Part shown: positions 45,457-54,484 of the stretch, piece by piece | Layout of the letters: each line of letters begins with the position of its first letter | Position numbering within the stretch: position 1 is the stretch's first letter | Origin: Streptomyces tuirus | Lineage (GTDB): Bacteria; Actinomycetota; Actinomycetes; Streptomycetales; Streptomycetaceae | DNA: 64,000 nt | Reading direction: 5' to 3' | Assembly: GCF_014701095.1 (NCBI RefSeq) | Contig: NZ_AP023439.1 | Location: 3,026,001 to 3,090,000, forward strand | Notes under the pieces: model-generated | Database searches by the model: none | Seen by the model: the letters and a program-made list of their open reading frames with translations, nothing else | What the model was told of the DNA's origin: nothing | Made by a program: the position numbers and the translations under genes

Positions 45457-46182
45457 GTCCACGGGCCCCACCCCGGCGCGCCGCGCGAGGGCGACGGCGG
45501 CGAGGGTGGAATGCACACCGAGCTTGCCGAGCACGTTCTGCATATGGGTCCGCACGGTGTGCGGCGACAGATACAGGCGCTCGGCGACGGCCTTGCGCCC
45601 CAGTCCCGCGACCATGCACCGCAGCACTTCCCGCTCACGCGGAGTGAGGGACTCGACGAGCCGCTCGCTCTCGGTGCGGTGCTTGCGGGCGGCGGTGAGC
45701 TCCCGCAGCACGCCCGTCAGCAGCGCGGGCGGCAGATGCGTCTCGTCCCGCAGCACGCCCCGGATGACCGTGAGCAGCCGGGACAGCGAGCAGTCCTTCG
45801 CCACCCACCCGGAGGCGCCGGCCTGCAGGGCGAGCGCCGCCCGCCGCGGGTCGTCCTTCTCGGCGAGCACGACGATCCGTACGTGCGGCTGCGCGGAGCG
45901 CACGCCCGTGACGAGGGAGATCCCGTCGACGAGCCCGTCCTCGTTGCTGTCCTGCACGGGTACGGCCGGCCGGGCGCCCGGCACTTTCCCTCCCAGGTCG
46001 GCGTCCACGAGCAGCACGTCGAAGCGCCGCCCCTCGGCGACCGCCCGCTCCAGGCTGCGCAGCGCGGCCGGACCACTTCCGGCCGCGGAGACGTCGACGT
46101 CCGGCTCGGCCGCCAGGGCCGCCGCGAGTGACTCCGCGAAGATGCGATGGTCGTCGACGACCAGGACTCGGATGCGAACCAC
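45415..46182 (-). CDS. NarL/LuxR-type response regulator
   Basis: A protein of 255 aa. The receiver has the acidic pair D10-D11, phosphoacceptor D60 (FDVLLVDADLGG) and a lysine in GWVAKDCS. An unusual insert (GGKVPGARPAVPVQDSNEDG) follows the phospho-site and is longer than in most receivers. The C-terminal LuxR HTH is LTPREREVLRCMVAGLGRKA, then VAERLYLSPHTVRTHMQNVL. The GTG at 46182 has AAGGGGG upstream. No kinase is adjacent. Confidence 0.88.
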   Translation of the reverse strand: MVRIRVLVVDDHRIFAESLAAALAAEPDVDVSAAGSGPAALRSLERAVAEGRRFDVLLVDADLGGKVPGARPAVPVQDSNEDGLVDGISLVTGVRSAQPHVRIVVLAEKDDPRRAALALQAGASGWVAKDCSLSRLLTVIRGVLRDETHLPPALLTGVLRELTAARKHRTESERLVESLTPREREVLRCMVAGLGRKAVAERLYLSPHTVRTHMQNVLGKLGVHSTLAAVALARRAGVGPVDLAGDVVERGGQLA

Positions 46183-46483
46183 GAAACCCCCTTCCCCGAG
46201 CTCCCGAAGAGCAGGGGCTACCCCATCGTCGGAGGATGACACCGCGCGGGTACGACGCCGGAGTATCCGGCTGCTGCATCCGTTCGTCCTTGCCGCAGCA
46301 GCCTGTTCGGGTCGCCGCAGCCGCACGGCCGCCGCCGTGCAGTACCGCTACCCCCACCCCGGGCGTCGTACCCGGCTGTCTCGCCCCCTGAGCGGCACCG
46401 GCCCCCACCGGTGCTGTTCATCAGGGTACGGACGGGGGCCCGGAGCGGAAGGTTATTTGCAGAACTGACTGTCCGACGCGTTT
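46183..46483. other. Intergenic region between the response regulator and a GNAT gene
   Basis: No credible gene. GGGTACGACGCC (46247-46258) reappears inverted as GGGCGTCGTACCC (46361-46373), about 100 bp apart. A hairpin GCACCGG/CCGGTGC occupies 46395-46414. The two divergent promoters should lie here. Confidence 0.4.
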
Positions 46484-46942
46484 ATGGTGTGCCGCATGTT
46501 CCGTCTTGAGACAGAAGTCGACAAGGCCCGACGTGATCTGCTCCGCACACGCCTGCGGGACACGAACACAGCCGCCTCTCCGATCCTGCGTGCCCTGCGC
46601 GGAACACCGGACGAAAGGGACGCGCCCTTGCATGTGTGGGCTGTGAACGACCGGGACGACGCCCTCGCCGGCGGCCTGGTCGGCCACACCTGGGCGACCT
46701 GGCTCCACGTGACCTACCTCTGGGTCGACGAACGCCACCGGGGCAGGGGCCTGGGCGCGCGGTTGCTCTCCGAGGCGGAACACATCGCGACGACCTCCCG
46801 CGGCTGCCGCGCGTCCCGCCTGGAGACCTGGGACTTCCAGGCCCCGCGCTTCTATCAGAAGCAGGGGTACGAGGTGGTGTGCGCGGTGCCGGACTATCCG
46901 CCGGGCATCACGGAGTACATGCTGACGAAGAGGCTGGGCTGA
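46484..46942 (+). CDS. GNAT-family N-acetyltransferase
   Basis: A protein of 152 aa (or 148 from the ATG at 46496). Motif A is LHVTYLWVDERHRGRGLGARL with the acetyl-CoA loop RGRGLG. Then come SRLETWDFQAPRFYQKQGYE and a C-terminal strand EYMLTKRL, as in small-molecule or protein acetyltransferases. The substrate is unknown. No strong ribosome site is visible. Confidence 0.8.
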   Translation: MVCRMFRLETEVDKARRDLLRTRLRDTNTAASPILRALRGTPDERDAPLHVWAVNDRDDALAGGLVGHTWATWLHVTYLWVDERHRGRGLGARLLSEAEHIATTSRGCRASRLETWDFQAPRFYQKQGYEVVCAVPDYPPGITEYMLTKRLG

Positions 46943-47039
46943 GCTGCGGGACGCAGCCCTCGATGACGCCCTGCCTTCACTCACCGATAGCGTTGGTTCG
47001 CTTGAGTTATCCCCCCACACATGATCAACGGGAGACACA

Positions 47040-47699
47040 GTGAACCGCCCCGCCCGGCTCGTGACAGCCGCGCTCACCGCATCCGCGGCCCTGCTGCTGA
47101 CCGCCTGTGGCTCGGGGGGAGGTGACAGCCCGTCATCATCCGACAAGATCGCCGGCGCGGGTTCGGGCGACAAGGGCTCGGCTTCGCCTTCGGCCTCCGC
47201 GTCCGCAGACGGGATCGATCGGCCGCAGATCAAGCTGCCGTCGGACATGAAGATGGTCTTTGAGGGGCAGCAGACGGGTGACTCCGTCAAGGACGCGATT
47301 CTGGCGGACAACGAACGGGCCGTCAGCACGGTGTGGCAGGCCGTGGCGTCCGGCGATCTGAAGAAGTCGGGCATGGGCTTCTACTACACGGACGCCGCAC
47401 TGACGGGCGTCTACAACTACGCGAAGGACAACAACGCCAGGAAGACCAGTTGGGCCGGCACCCTGCGCTACTTCGACCGACAAGTGACGGTGTTCGACAA
47501 GACGTCGGCGGCCCTGACCTACTGTGTGGACGAGAGCAAAGCCAACGTCAAGGACCTCAAGACAGACAAGGTGCAGGTGGTCGAAACCTCGCCTGACAGC
47601 TACGTGTACTACAACGCCAGCGTGAAGAAGGACAAACAGGGCGTCTGGCAGATCTGGAAGCTTCACGAGGACCGCGGCTCCCAGAGGTGCCAGCCGTGA
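47040..47699 (+). CDS. Secreted lipoprotein of unknown function
   Basis: A protein of 219 aa. The lipoprotein signal MNRPARLVTAALTASAALL is followed by the lipobox LTAC. A Ser/Gly/Asp linker (to about 60) precedes a globular domain (AILADNERAVSTVWQAVASG, GMGFYYTDAALTGVYNYAKD, YVYYNASVKKDKQGVWQIW). That domain has the helix-then-curved-sheet order of NTF2-like folds, but the match is only by eye. GTG start with GGGAG upstream. The stop overlaps the next gene by 4 nt. Confidence 0.72.
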   Translation: MNRPARLVTAALTASAALLLTACGSGGGDSPSSSDKIAGAGSGDKGSASPSASASADGIDRPQIKLPSDMKMVFEGQQTGDSVKDAILADNERAVSTVWQAVASGDLKKSGMGFYYTDAALTGVYNYAKDNNARKTSWAGTLRYFDRQVTVFDKTSAALTYCVDESKANVKDLKTDKVQVVETSPDSYVYYNASVKKDKQGVWQIWKLHEDRGSQRCQP

Positions 47700-48709
47700 C
47701 GCAGCGCGCGGCACTGGCGACTCTGACCGCCACAATGCTCCTCCTCGGAGTGGACACGGCTGTCGCCGGCGGCATCGGCAGCAACGGAACGCAGGTGAAA
47801 CCGTCCGGGAACTCATCAGGACGGGTGCTTCAGTCGCGCATCAGCTTCAAGGTGAAGGGCGCAACCACGTCGAAGGACGGCGGGCCGATCACCTCCACCG
47901 CCATGGACTGGGAACCTCCTGCCTGTTGGTACGAGCCGTACTGGAAGGCCAAAGACTTCAAGACCTACACCGAAGCCAACTGGTCCATCTACGACTCCGT
48001 CGGTGGTGCGCCCGAGGGCGTGGCGGACGACAAGGCCCGCTACAAGGAGGGCCGCCCCTACAAGGACTTCAACGTCGACAAGAACGACGAGGGCATGTGG
48101 TGGGTCGCCGTCACGAATCCGAAGATGGAGGACGACCCCGCCGCAGGAAACTGCAAACGCGACCCCTTCTGGGTCGACAACGGCAAGAACCCCGGTGTCC
48201 CCCAGGCCATCGACACCGAGACCCTCGCCGGGCTCGCGCATCAGCGCACCGTCGTGCCGCCGACCAGGATCTCCCTCGCGCCGGAGGCCAGGTCGACGGT
48301 GAACGCGCCCACTTGGGTCTGGCTGGACAAGGGCGCCTTCAAGCCCGTGTCGGTCACGGCGAGTCTGCCCGGCACCGGGCTGTGGGCGACGACGACGGCG
48401 AAGCCGGTGAGCCTGCACATCGATCCGGGAACTGCGGACGCGGAAACCCTTCCCGCGTCCGGTGAGTGCCTGATCAACGACGACGGCTCCATCGGAGAGC
48501 CGTACGCCCGGGGCAAGGCGGAGCTGACGCCTCCGTGCGGGGTGCGGTACCTGCGTTCGTCGGGAGACGGCACCTACGGCCTGGAGGCGACCCTCACCTG
48601 GGAGATCACCTGGGAAGGCGCGGGGAACACGGGCGGCGATCTGCCCAACGGCACCTTCGCCACCACCACCGAGGTGCCCGTCCAGGAGATCCAGTCCGTC
48701 AACCGCTGA
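47696..48709 (+). CDS. Secreted protein of unknown function, coupled to the lipoprotein
   Basis: A protein of 337 aa. Signal peptide 1-25 (LATLTATMLLLGVDTAVA). The mature part is rich in Trp, Asp and Lys (WEPPACWYEPYWKAKDFKTY, KNDEGMWWVAVTNPKM). It has cysteines that could pair (ACWYE, GNCKRD, GECLIN, PPCGVR) and a C-terminal beta-rich part (YGLEATLTWEITWEG). Similar Streptomyces proteins are sometimes labelled ATP/GTP-binding; no Walker motif is visible, so I do not accept that label. GTG start overlapping the previous stop (GTGA). Probably an extracellular partner of the lipoprotein. Confidence 0.72.
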   Translation: MTQRAALATLTATMLLLGVDTAVAGGIGSNGTQVKPSGNSSGRVLQSRISFKVKGATTSKDGGPITSTAMDWEPPACWYEPYWKAKDFKTYTEANWSIYDSVGGAPEGVADDKARYKEGRPYKDFNVDKNDEGMWWVAVTNPKMEDDPAAGNCKRDPFWVDNGKNPGVPQAIDTETLAGLAHQRTVVPPTRISLAPEARSTVNAPTWVWLDKGAFKPVSVTASLPGTGLWATTTAKPVSLHIDPGTADAETLPASGECLINDDGSIGEPYARGKAELTPPCGVRYLRSSGDGTYGLEATLTWEITWEGAGNTGGDLPNGTFATTTEVPVQEIQSVNR

Positions 48710-48719
48710 GCGTGGCTGC

Positions 48720-48749
48720 GGTGCCCTGCCTCGGGGGAGGGAGGGCACC
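48720..48749. terminator. Hairpin between the secreted-protein gene and galK
   Basis: GGTGCCCTGCCTC pairs with GAGGGAGGGCACC with a single G-G mismatch. It sits between convergent genes and may terminate both. Confidence 0.65.
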
Positions 48750-48766
48750 ACTGTCGTCGGGGTCCG

Positions 48767-49921
48767 TCAGTGGAGGCGGTGGGCGCCCGATGAGGGGACC
48801 GCTTCGAAGACTCGGGGGGGCGTGAAGCCCGCCGCCGCGAAGGCCTCTGTCACCGCCTTGGTGATGGCGTCGACGTCCGGCTCCTCCGCGAGGACGATCG
48901 CCGCGCCGCCGAAGCCGCCGCCCGTCATGCGGGCGCCCAGCGCGCCGTGGGCCAGGGCCGTGTCGACGACCAGGTCCAGTTCCGGGCAGGAGATGCGGAA
49001 GTCGTCGCGGAGCGAGGCGTGGCCCTCGACCAGGACGGGGCCGATCGCGCGGGTCTCACCCGACTCCAGGAGGGAGACGACCCGTTCGACGCGCTCGTTC
49101 TCCGTGACGATGTGACGGACCAGGCGGCGGACCTCCTCCTCGTCGCCCAGGCGGGCCAGGGCCGCGTCCAGGCCGGCGTAGGGGACGTCCCGCAGCGCGT
49201 CGACGCCCAGCAGGTCCGCGCCCTTCTCGCAGCCGGCGCGGCGCTTGCCGTACTCGCCCTCGCTGTGGGAGTGCTTGACCTGCGTGTCGACGACCAGGAG
49301 CCGCATGCCCTCGGCGGCCAGGTCGAAGGGGATCTGGCGCTGGGAGAGGTCACGCGTGTCGAGGAACAGGGCGTGGCCGGCCTCGCAGCAGGCCGACGCC
49401 GTCTGGTCCATGATGCCGACCGGGGCACCGACGTAGACGTTCTCCGCGCGCTGGCACAGGCGGGCCAGCTGCCAGCCCCGCAGGCCGAGGGAGAACAGGT
49501 CGTTCAGGGCGAGGGCGACGACGATCTCCAGGGCCGCCGACGACGACAGGCCCGCGCCGGAGGGAACCGTGGAGGCCAGGTGGACGTCCGCGCCCGTGAC
49601 CGCGTCGCCGGCCTCGCGCAGGGCCCAGACCACGCCCGACGGGTACGCCGTCCAGTTCCGGTCCGACCCCGGCGCCAGCTCGTCGGCGCGCAGCTCGACG
49701 ACCCCGCCCCCGACGTCCGCCGAGTGCAGGCGCAGCACGCCGTCCGTGCGCCGGGAGACGGCCGCGACGGCGGTGTGCGGCAGCGCGAAGGGCATCACGA
49801 AACCGTCGTTGTAGTCGGTGTGCTCACCGATGAGGTTGACGCGGCCCGGGGCCGCCCAGACACCCTCGGGGGCGGTTCCGTAGAGCTCTTCGAAACCGTC
49901 CCGCACCTGTTGTGCGCCCAC
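48767..49921 (-). CDS. galK: Galactokinase
   Basis: Phosphorylates galactose with ATP in the Leloir pathway. It has 384 aa. GHMP-kinase signature: galactose site GRVNLIGEHTDYNDGFVMP, phosphate loop VPSGAGLSSSAALEI, catalytic Asp in APVGIMDQTAS, and motif 3 ARMTGGGFGGAAI. The GTG at 49921 shares one base with the galE stop (TAGTG), so translation is coupled. It is the last gene of galT-galE-galK; a hairpin follows. Confidence 0.96.
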   Translation of the reverse strand: MGAQQVRDGFEELYGTAPEGVWAAPGRVNLIGEHTDYNDGFVMPFALPHTAVAAVSRRTDGVLRLHSADVGGGVVELRADELAPGSDRNWTAYPSGVVWALREAGDAVTGADVHLASTVPSGAGLSSSAALEIVVALALNDLFSLGLRGWQLARLCQRAENVYVGAPVGIMDQTASACCEAGHALFLDTRDLSQRQIPFDLAAEGMRLLVVDTQVKHSHSEGEYGKRRAGCEKGADLLGVDALRDVPYAGLDAALARLGDEEEVRRLVRHIVTENERVERVVSLLESGETRAIGPVLVEGHASLRDDFRISCPELDLVVDTALAHGALGARMTGGGFGGAAIVLAEEPDVDAITKAVTEAFAAAGFTPPRVFEAVPSSGAHRLH

Positions 49922-50889
49922 TACTGCTCCCTTGCGATGTTCTGCGCGAAGTCCCACGCGTCCGCGACGATGCCCGCGAGGTCCGCGCGGGACGGGTTCC
50001 AGCCCAGCTTCTCGCGGGCGGTGTCGGCCGACGCCACCAGGACCGCCGGGTCGCCGCCCCGGCGCGGGGCCACGACCTCGGGGATCGGGTGGCCGGTGAC
50101 CCGGCGGACCGTCTCGATGACCTCGCGGACCGAGAAGCCGTTGCCGTTGCCGAGGTTGCAGATCAGGTGCTCGCCGGAGGTGGCGGCGGTCAGGGCCAGC
50201 AGGTGGGCCTCGGCCAGGTCCGCGACGTGGATGTAGTCGCGCACGCAGGTGCCGTCCGGCGTCGGGTAGTCGTCGCCGAACACCGAGATCGCCTCGCGCC
50301 TGCCCTGCGCGACCTGGAGGACCAGCGGGATCAGGTGGGACTCGGGGTCGTGGCGCTCGCCGTACGCGCCGTACGCGCCCGCCACGTTGAAGTAGCGCAG
50401 CGAGACCGCGCCGAGGCCGTGCGCCGCCGCCTCGCCCGTGATCATGTGGTCGACGGCGAGCTTCGAGGCGCCGTAGGGGTTGGTCGGGGACGTGGGCGCC
50501 GACTCGACGATGGGGACCTGCTCCGGCTCGCCGTATGTCGCCGCCGTCGAGGAGAAGACGAGCGTGCGGACGCCTGCCTCGCGCATCGCGGCCAGCAGCG
50601 CCATGGTGCCGCCGACGTTGTTGTCCCAGTACTTCTCCGGCTTCACGACCGACTCGCCGACCTGCGAGAACGCGGCGAAGTGCAGCACACCGTCGAAGGA
50701 GGGGTCCAGCCACTTGGCGGCGTCGCGGATGTCGCCCTCGATGAACGTCGCGCCCGCGGGGACGCCCTCGCGGAAGCCGGTGGAGAGGTTGTCGAGGACG
50801 ACGACCTCGTGACCGGCCTCCAGCAGGTGCTGCGCGACCACGCTGCCGACGTATCCCGCGCCGCCCGTCACCAGGTACTTCCCGCTCAT
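49921..50889 (-). CDS. galE: UDP-glucose 4-epimerase
   Basis: NAD-dependent epimerase of 322 aa. Rossmann motif [16 protein letters not shown] at the start. The catalytic YxxxK is in [13 protein letters not shown], the Ser is in [12 protein letters not shown], and substrate-site residues lie in [14 protein letters not shown] start overlapping the galT stop by 4 nt (ATGA). Confidence 0.96.
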   Translation of the reverse strand: MSGKYLVTGGAGYVGSVVAQHLLEAGHEVVVLDNLSTGFREGVPAGATFIEGDIRDAAKWLDPSFDGVLHFAAFSQVGESVVKPEKYWDNNVGGTMALLAAMREAGVRTLVFSSTAATYGEPEQVPIVESAPTSPTNPYGASKLAVDHMITGEAAAHGLGAVSLRYFNVAGAYGAYGERHDPESHLIPLVLQVAQGRREAISVFGDDYPTPDGTCVRDYIHVADLAEAHLLALTAATSGEHLICNLGNGNGFSVREVIETVRRVTGHPIPEVVAPRRGGDPAVLVASADTAREKLGWNPSRADLAGIVADAWDFAQNIAREQ

Positions 50890-51947
50890 GAACTCGCTAC
50901 CTCTCGCAGTCGCTCGGCCGCGCGCTCCGGCGGCACGTCGTTGATGAACACGTTCATGCCGGACTCGGAACCCGCGAGAAACTTCAGCTTGCCGGAAGTG
51001 CGGCGGATGGTGAAAAGCTCGAGGTGCAGCGCGAAGTCCTCACGCGCGACCCCGTCGAACTCCTCCAGCGCGCCGAACGGCGCCTGGTGCCAGGCCGCGA
51101 TGTACGGCGTCGGCGCCTCACCCTCACCGAAGATCCGGTCGAAGCGCCTCAAGAGTTCCAGATAGACCTTGGGGAACTCTGTGCGCGCGGCCTCGTCCAG
51201 GCCGAGCAGGTCGGGCACGCGGCGCTTGGGGTACAGGTGGACCTCGTACGGCCAGTGCGCGGCGTACGGCACGAAGGCGACCCAGTGTTCACCCTCCAGG
51301 ACGACCCGCTCACCGGCGAGTTCACGCTCCAGGACGGCGTCGAAGAGGTTCTCCCCGCCGGTCATCTCCTTGTGGGCCGCCACCGAGCGGAGCATCAGGG
51401 CGGTGCGGGGCGTGGTGAAGGGGTAGGCGTAGATCTGCCCGTGGGGGTGCTGGAGGGTCACGCCGATCTCGGCGCCCCGGTTCTCGAAGCAGAACACCTG
51501 CTCGACGGAGGGGAGATGCGACAGCTCCGACGTGCGGTCCGTCCAGGCCTCCAGCACCAGGCTCGCCTGTTCCTCGGTGAGTTCGCCGAAGGACGCGTTG
51601 TGGTCGGAGGTGAAGCAGACGACCTCGCAGCGGCCCGAGTCGCCGGCGAGGGAGGGGAAGCGGTTCTCGAAGACGACGACGTCGTACGAGGAGTCCGGGA
51701 TCTCGCTCAGCCGGTCGCCCTCGGAGGGGCACAGGGGGCACTCGTCGGCCGGGGGGTGGTAGATGCGGCCCTGGCGGTGCGAGGCGATGGCGACGGAGTC
51801 GCCGAGCAAGGGGTCGAGGCGGATCTCGGACGTGGTGACGGTGGGGTCCAGCGGGCGGCGGTCGGTGGCGTTCCGCACGCTGTCGTCACGCAGGTCGTAG
51901 TAGATGAGCTCGCGACCGTCGGCCAGTCGGGTCGAGGTCTTCTTCAC
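50886..51947 (-). CDS. galT: Galactose-1-phosphate uridylyltransferase
   Basis: Exchanges UMP between UDP-glucose and galactose-1-phosphate. It has 353 aa. The HIT-like active site has the nucleophilic histidine in [13 protein letters not shown]. Zinc ligands are in [13 protein letters not shown], and further conserved segments are [11 protein letters not shown] and [12 protein letters not shown]. The GTG at 51947 has AAGGAG 6 nt upstream; the frame upstream is promoter. It is the first gene of the galTEK operon. Confidence 0.95.
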   Translation of the reverse strand: MKKTSTRLADGRELIYYDLRDDSVRNATDRRPLDPTVTTSEIRLDPLLGDSVAIASHRQGRIYHPPADECPLCPSEGDRLSEIPDSSYDVVVFENRFPSLAGDSGRCEVVCFTSDHNASFGELTEEQASLVLEAWTDRTSELSHLPSVEQVFCFENRGAEIGVTLQHPHGQIYAYPFTTPRTALMLRSVAAHKEMTGGENLFDAVLERELAGERVVLEGEHWVAFVPYAAHWPYEVHLYPKRRVPDLLGLDEAARTEFPKVYLELLRRFDRIFGEGEAPTPYIAAWHQAPFGALEEFDGVAREDFALHLELFTIRRTSGKLKFLAGSESGMNVFINDVPPERAAERLREVASS

Positions 51948-51949
51948 GC

Positions 51950-52110
51950 CGGACTCCTTGCCCTTCAAACATAACCCAACACACCTAAACACGACTCACC
52001 CCAATCGTCAACATCACAATCAAACAAAGAGCGTCATCGGACGTGTTCAATCACTGAAGGCGGAGAAGTAGATTCCGCGAGGTATCGGTTCACGCTACGA
52101 AGCGAGGGCT
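51950..52110. promoter_or_regulatory. Divergent gal control region (galP1-like)
   Basis: Unusually AT-rich for this genome. On the minus strand, TTTGTTTGATTGTGATGTTG (ending near 52009), then TGTTTAGGTGTGTTGGG and TTATGTTTGAAGG precede galT. They contain repeated TGTTTGA/TGTTG words. From memory this resembles the galactose-inducible galP1 promoter of Streptomyces, where such repeats are operator elements. It also must hold the promoter of the divergent symporter. Confidence 0.65.
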
Positions 52111-52111
52111 C

Positions 52112-53791
52112 ATGCAGACCCCCACCTATCTGTCAGCCGAGCTGCGACTCCCCACAAACTGGATCGACTACACGATCCTCGGCATCTACTTCGTCGTCGT
52201 CCTCGGCATCGGCTTCGCCGCCCGCCGCTCGGTGAAGACCAGTCTCGACTTCTTCCTCTCCGGCCGTTCGCTGCCCGCCTGGGTGACCGGCCTCGCGTTC
52301 ATCGCGGCCAACCTGGGCGCCACCGAGATCCTCGGCATGGCCGCCAACAGCGCCCAGTACGGCGTCTACACCACGCACTGGTACTGGATCGGCGCCATCC
52401 CGGCCATGGTCTTCCTGGGCCTGGTGATGATGCCCTTCTACTACGGCTCCAAGGTCCGCTCGGTGCCCGAGTTCCTGCTGCTGCGCTTCGACAAGGCGGC
52501 GCACCTGCTCAGCTCGGTCCTCTTCGCCTTCGCCGCGATCCTCATCGCCGGCGTCAACCTCTACGCCCTGGCCATCGTCGTGGAGGCACTCCTGGGCTGG
52601 CCGGAGTGGGTGGCGATCGTCGTCGCCGGATTCTTCGTCCTCGCCTACATCACCCTCGGCGGCCTGTCCTCGGCGATCTACAACGAGGTCCTCCAGTTCT
52701 TCGTGATCCTGGCGGCGCTCATCCCCATCACCTTCCTGGGTCTGAAGAAGGTCGGCGGCTGGGACGGACTGTCCGACTCCCTGACGAAGACCCACGGCGC
52801 CGACTTCATGACCTCCTGGGGCGGCACGGGCATCGGCAGCGAGAACCCGCTCGGCGCGAACTGGCTGACGATCGTCCTGGGCCTCGGTTTCGTGCTCTCC
52901 TTCGGCTACTGGACGACGAACTTCGCCGAGGTGCAGCGCGCGCTGTCCGCGAAGAACCTCTCGGCGGCCCAGCGCACCCCGCTGATCGCCGCGTTCCCGA
53001 AGATCTTCATCGTGTTCCTGGTCATGATCCCGGGCCTGGTCGCCGCGGTCCTGGTTCCGAAGATCGGCACGCCCGACTCCGACCTCCAGTACAACGACGC
53101 CATCCCGTACCTGATGGAACAGCTGCTGCCCAACGGTGTGCTGGGCATCGCCGTCACCGGTCTCCTGGCGGCCTTCATGGCGGGCATGGCGGCCAACGTG
53201 TCGTCGTTCAACACCGTGTTCACCACGGACATCTGGGCGAAGTACGTCGTCCGGGACCGTGAGGACGAGTACTACGTCCGCTTCGGCCGGCTCATCACCG
53301 CGGTCGGTGTCCTGGCCTCCATCGGCACGGCGTTCCTCGCGCGGTCCTTCTCCAACATCATGGCCTACCTCCAGGCGCTGTTCTCCTTCTTCAACGTGCC
53401 GATGTTCGTCGTCTTCATCATCGGCATGTTCTGGAAGCGGGCTTCGATGAAGTCGGGCTTCTGGGGGCTGCTCGCGGGCACCACCGCGGCGATGGTCAAC
53501 TACTTCGTCCTCTACAAGCAGGACATCATCGACATCCCCTCCGACCAGGGGGCCAACTTCGTCTCGGCGATCGCGGGCTTCGTCGCTGGTGCGGTGGTGA
53601 TGGTGGCGGTGTCGCTGTTCACGGCGCCCAAGCCGGCCGAGGAGCTGCAAGGACTGGTCTACGGCACGCGCTCGCCCGGCATGGCGGAGCCGCCGGCGCC
53701 GGGGGACGAGGCCTGGTACCGCAAGCCGGCGCTGCTGGGCTGGGGCGCGATCGTCCTGGCCGCGGCCTGCTACATCCCGTTCTCGTTCTGA
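52112..53791 (+). CDS. Sodium:sugar symporter (SSS/SGLT family), probably galactose uptake
   Basis: A protein of 559 aa with about 14 helices. SGLT-type features: LDFFLSGRSLPAWVTGLAF, then the sodium-site helix IAANLGATEILGMAANSAQYG, the ITLGGLSSAIYNEVLQFF segment and WTTNFAEVQRALSAKN. Divergent from galTEK across an AT-rich control region, so co-induction by galactose is likely (inference). It is followed 22 bp later by a small membrane protein on the same strand. Confidence 0.9.
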   Translation: MQTPTYLSAELRLPTNWIDYTILGIYFVVVLGIGFAARRSVKTSLDFFLSGRSLPAWVTGLAFIAANLGATEILGMAANSAQYGVYTTHWYWIGAIPAMVFLGLVMMPFYYGSKVRSVPEFLLLRFDKAAHLLSSVLFAFAAILIAGVNLYALAIVVEALLGWPEWVAIVVAGFFVLAYITLGGLSSAIYNEVLQFFVILAALIPITFLGLKKVGGWDGLSDSLTKTHGADFMTSWGGTGIGSENPLGANWLTIVLGLGFVLSFGYWTTNFAEVQRALSAKNLSAAQRTPLIAAFPKIFIVFLVMIPGLVAAVLVPKIGTPDSDLQYNDAIPYLMEQLLPNGVLGIAVTGLLAAFMAGMAANVSSFNTVFTTDIWAKYVVRDREDEYYVRFGRLITAVGVLASIGTAFLARSFSNIMAYLQALFSFFNVPMFVVFIIGMFWKRASMKSGFWGLLAGTTAAMVNYFVLYKQDIIDIPSDQGANFVSAIAGFVAGAVVMVAVSLFTAPKPAEELQGLVYGTRSPGMAEPPAPGDEAWYRKPALLGWGAIVLAAACYIPFSF

Positions 53792-53812
53792 CCGACGGAG
53801 GATTGATCGCAC

Positions 53813-54130
53813 ATGTCCGAGTCCCATTCCGAGAAGGACCTGCAGCGGGAGATCTCCGAGCTGCAGGGCAAGTCGGCGACCGCCGCGCGGCTGTTCGACA
53901 TCCGGCGGATCATCGGCGGGCTGTTCGTGGTCTACGGCGTCATCGTCACGCTCGCGGGGCTGACGGCGTCCGACGCGGACATCGACAAGGCGGCGGGCGT
54001 CAACATCAACCTCTGGACGGGGTTGGGGATGCTGCTGCTGGGCCTGTTCTTCCTGGCCTGGCTCAAGCTGAGGCCGGCGGCTCCGGCGCCGCCCGGGGTT
54101 GAGCCGGGGGATGACGAGCGGGTGGGGTAG
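53813..54130 (+). CDS. Small two-helix membrane protein after the symporter
   Basis: A protein of 105 aa. A charged N-terminal helix (LQREISELQGKSATAARLFD) precedes two membrane spans (about 32-51, 68-87) and a Pro-rich acidic tail. I do not recognise a named family. It is 22 bp behind the symporter with GGAGG about 11 nt before its ATG, so it is probably cotranscribed and may be an accessory subunit. Confidence 0.75.
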   Translation: MSESHSEKDLQREISELQGKSATAARLFDIRRIIGGLFVVYGVIVTLAGLTASDADIDKAAGVNINLWTGLGMLLLGLFFLAWLKLRPAAPAPPGVEPGDDERVG

Positions 54131-54173
54131 CGCGCGGCGTCGCTACGGTGATCTGCGGCGCCCTGGGCAGCGG

Positions 54174-54385
54174 GGTACCGGACGTCGGTACTTGGCCCTG
54201 GGTGGGCCCGGAGCCCGACGTACGGAGGCACCCGGCGTCGGGGCCGAGCCCGGGCGTCCGCAGCCCGGCGTTGCCAGGTACCCGGCGTCGGTGCTGAGGC
54301 GCAGTGGGCGCGCGCCCCGGCGTCTCTGGGTGCCGGCGTCGGTGCTCAGGCCGGGTGGGTCCGCAGCCCGGCGGAACGGGGTGCC
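54174..54385. repeat. Degenerate tandem repeat of about 51 bp
   Basis: CGG(C/A)(A)CGTCGG cores recur at about 54179, 54233, 54283 and 54334 (steps about 53, 50, 51 bp). They are flanked by GGTACC or GGTGCC before and GCTGAGGC, GCTCAGGC or GCCGAGCC after. GTCCGCAGCCCGGCG also occurs twice (about 54256 and 54359). It fills the 354-bp gap between a membrane-protein gene and a regulator gene. I see no gene or clear promoter in it. Confidence 0.75.
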
Positions 54386-54484
54386 GCTGCGCCCACCCGT
54401 GCCGCCCCCAGCGGCACGCATGCCCGCAGCTGGGGCACCGCGAAGACGAAACGAACGCGCACCCCCACCCCACCCCCGCCCACC

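Noticed and set aside
47696..48709. ATP/GTP-binding annotation for the secreted protein
   Set aside because: No Walker A or B motif is visible, and the protein has a signal peptide.
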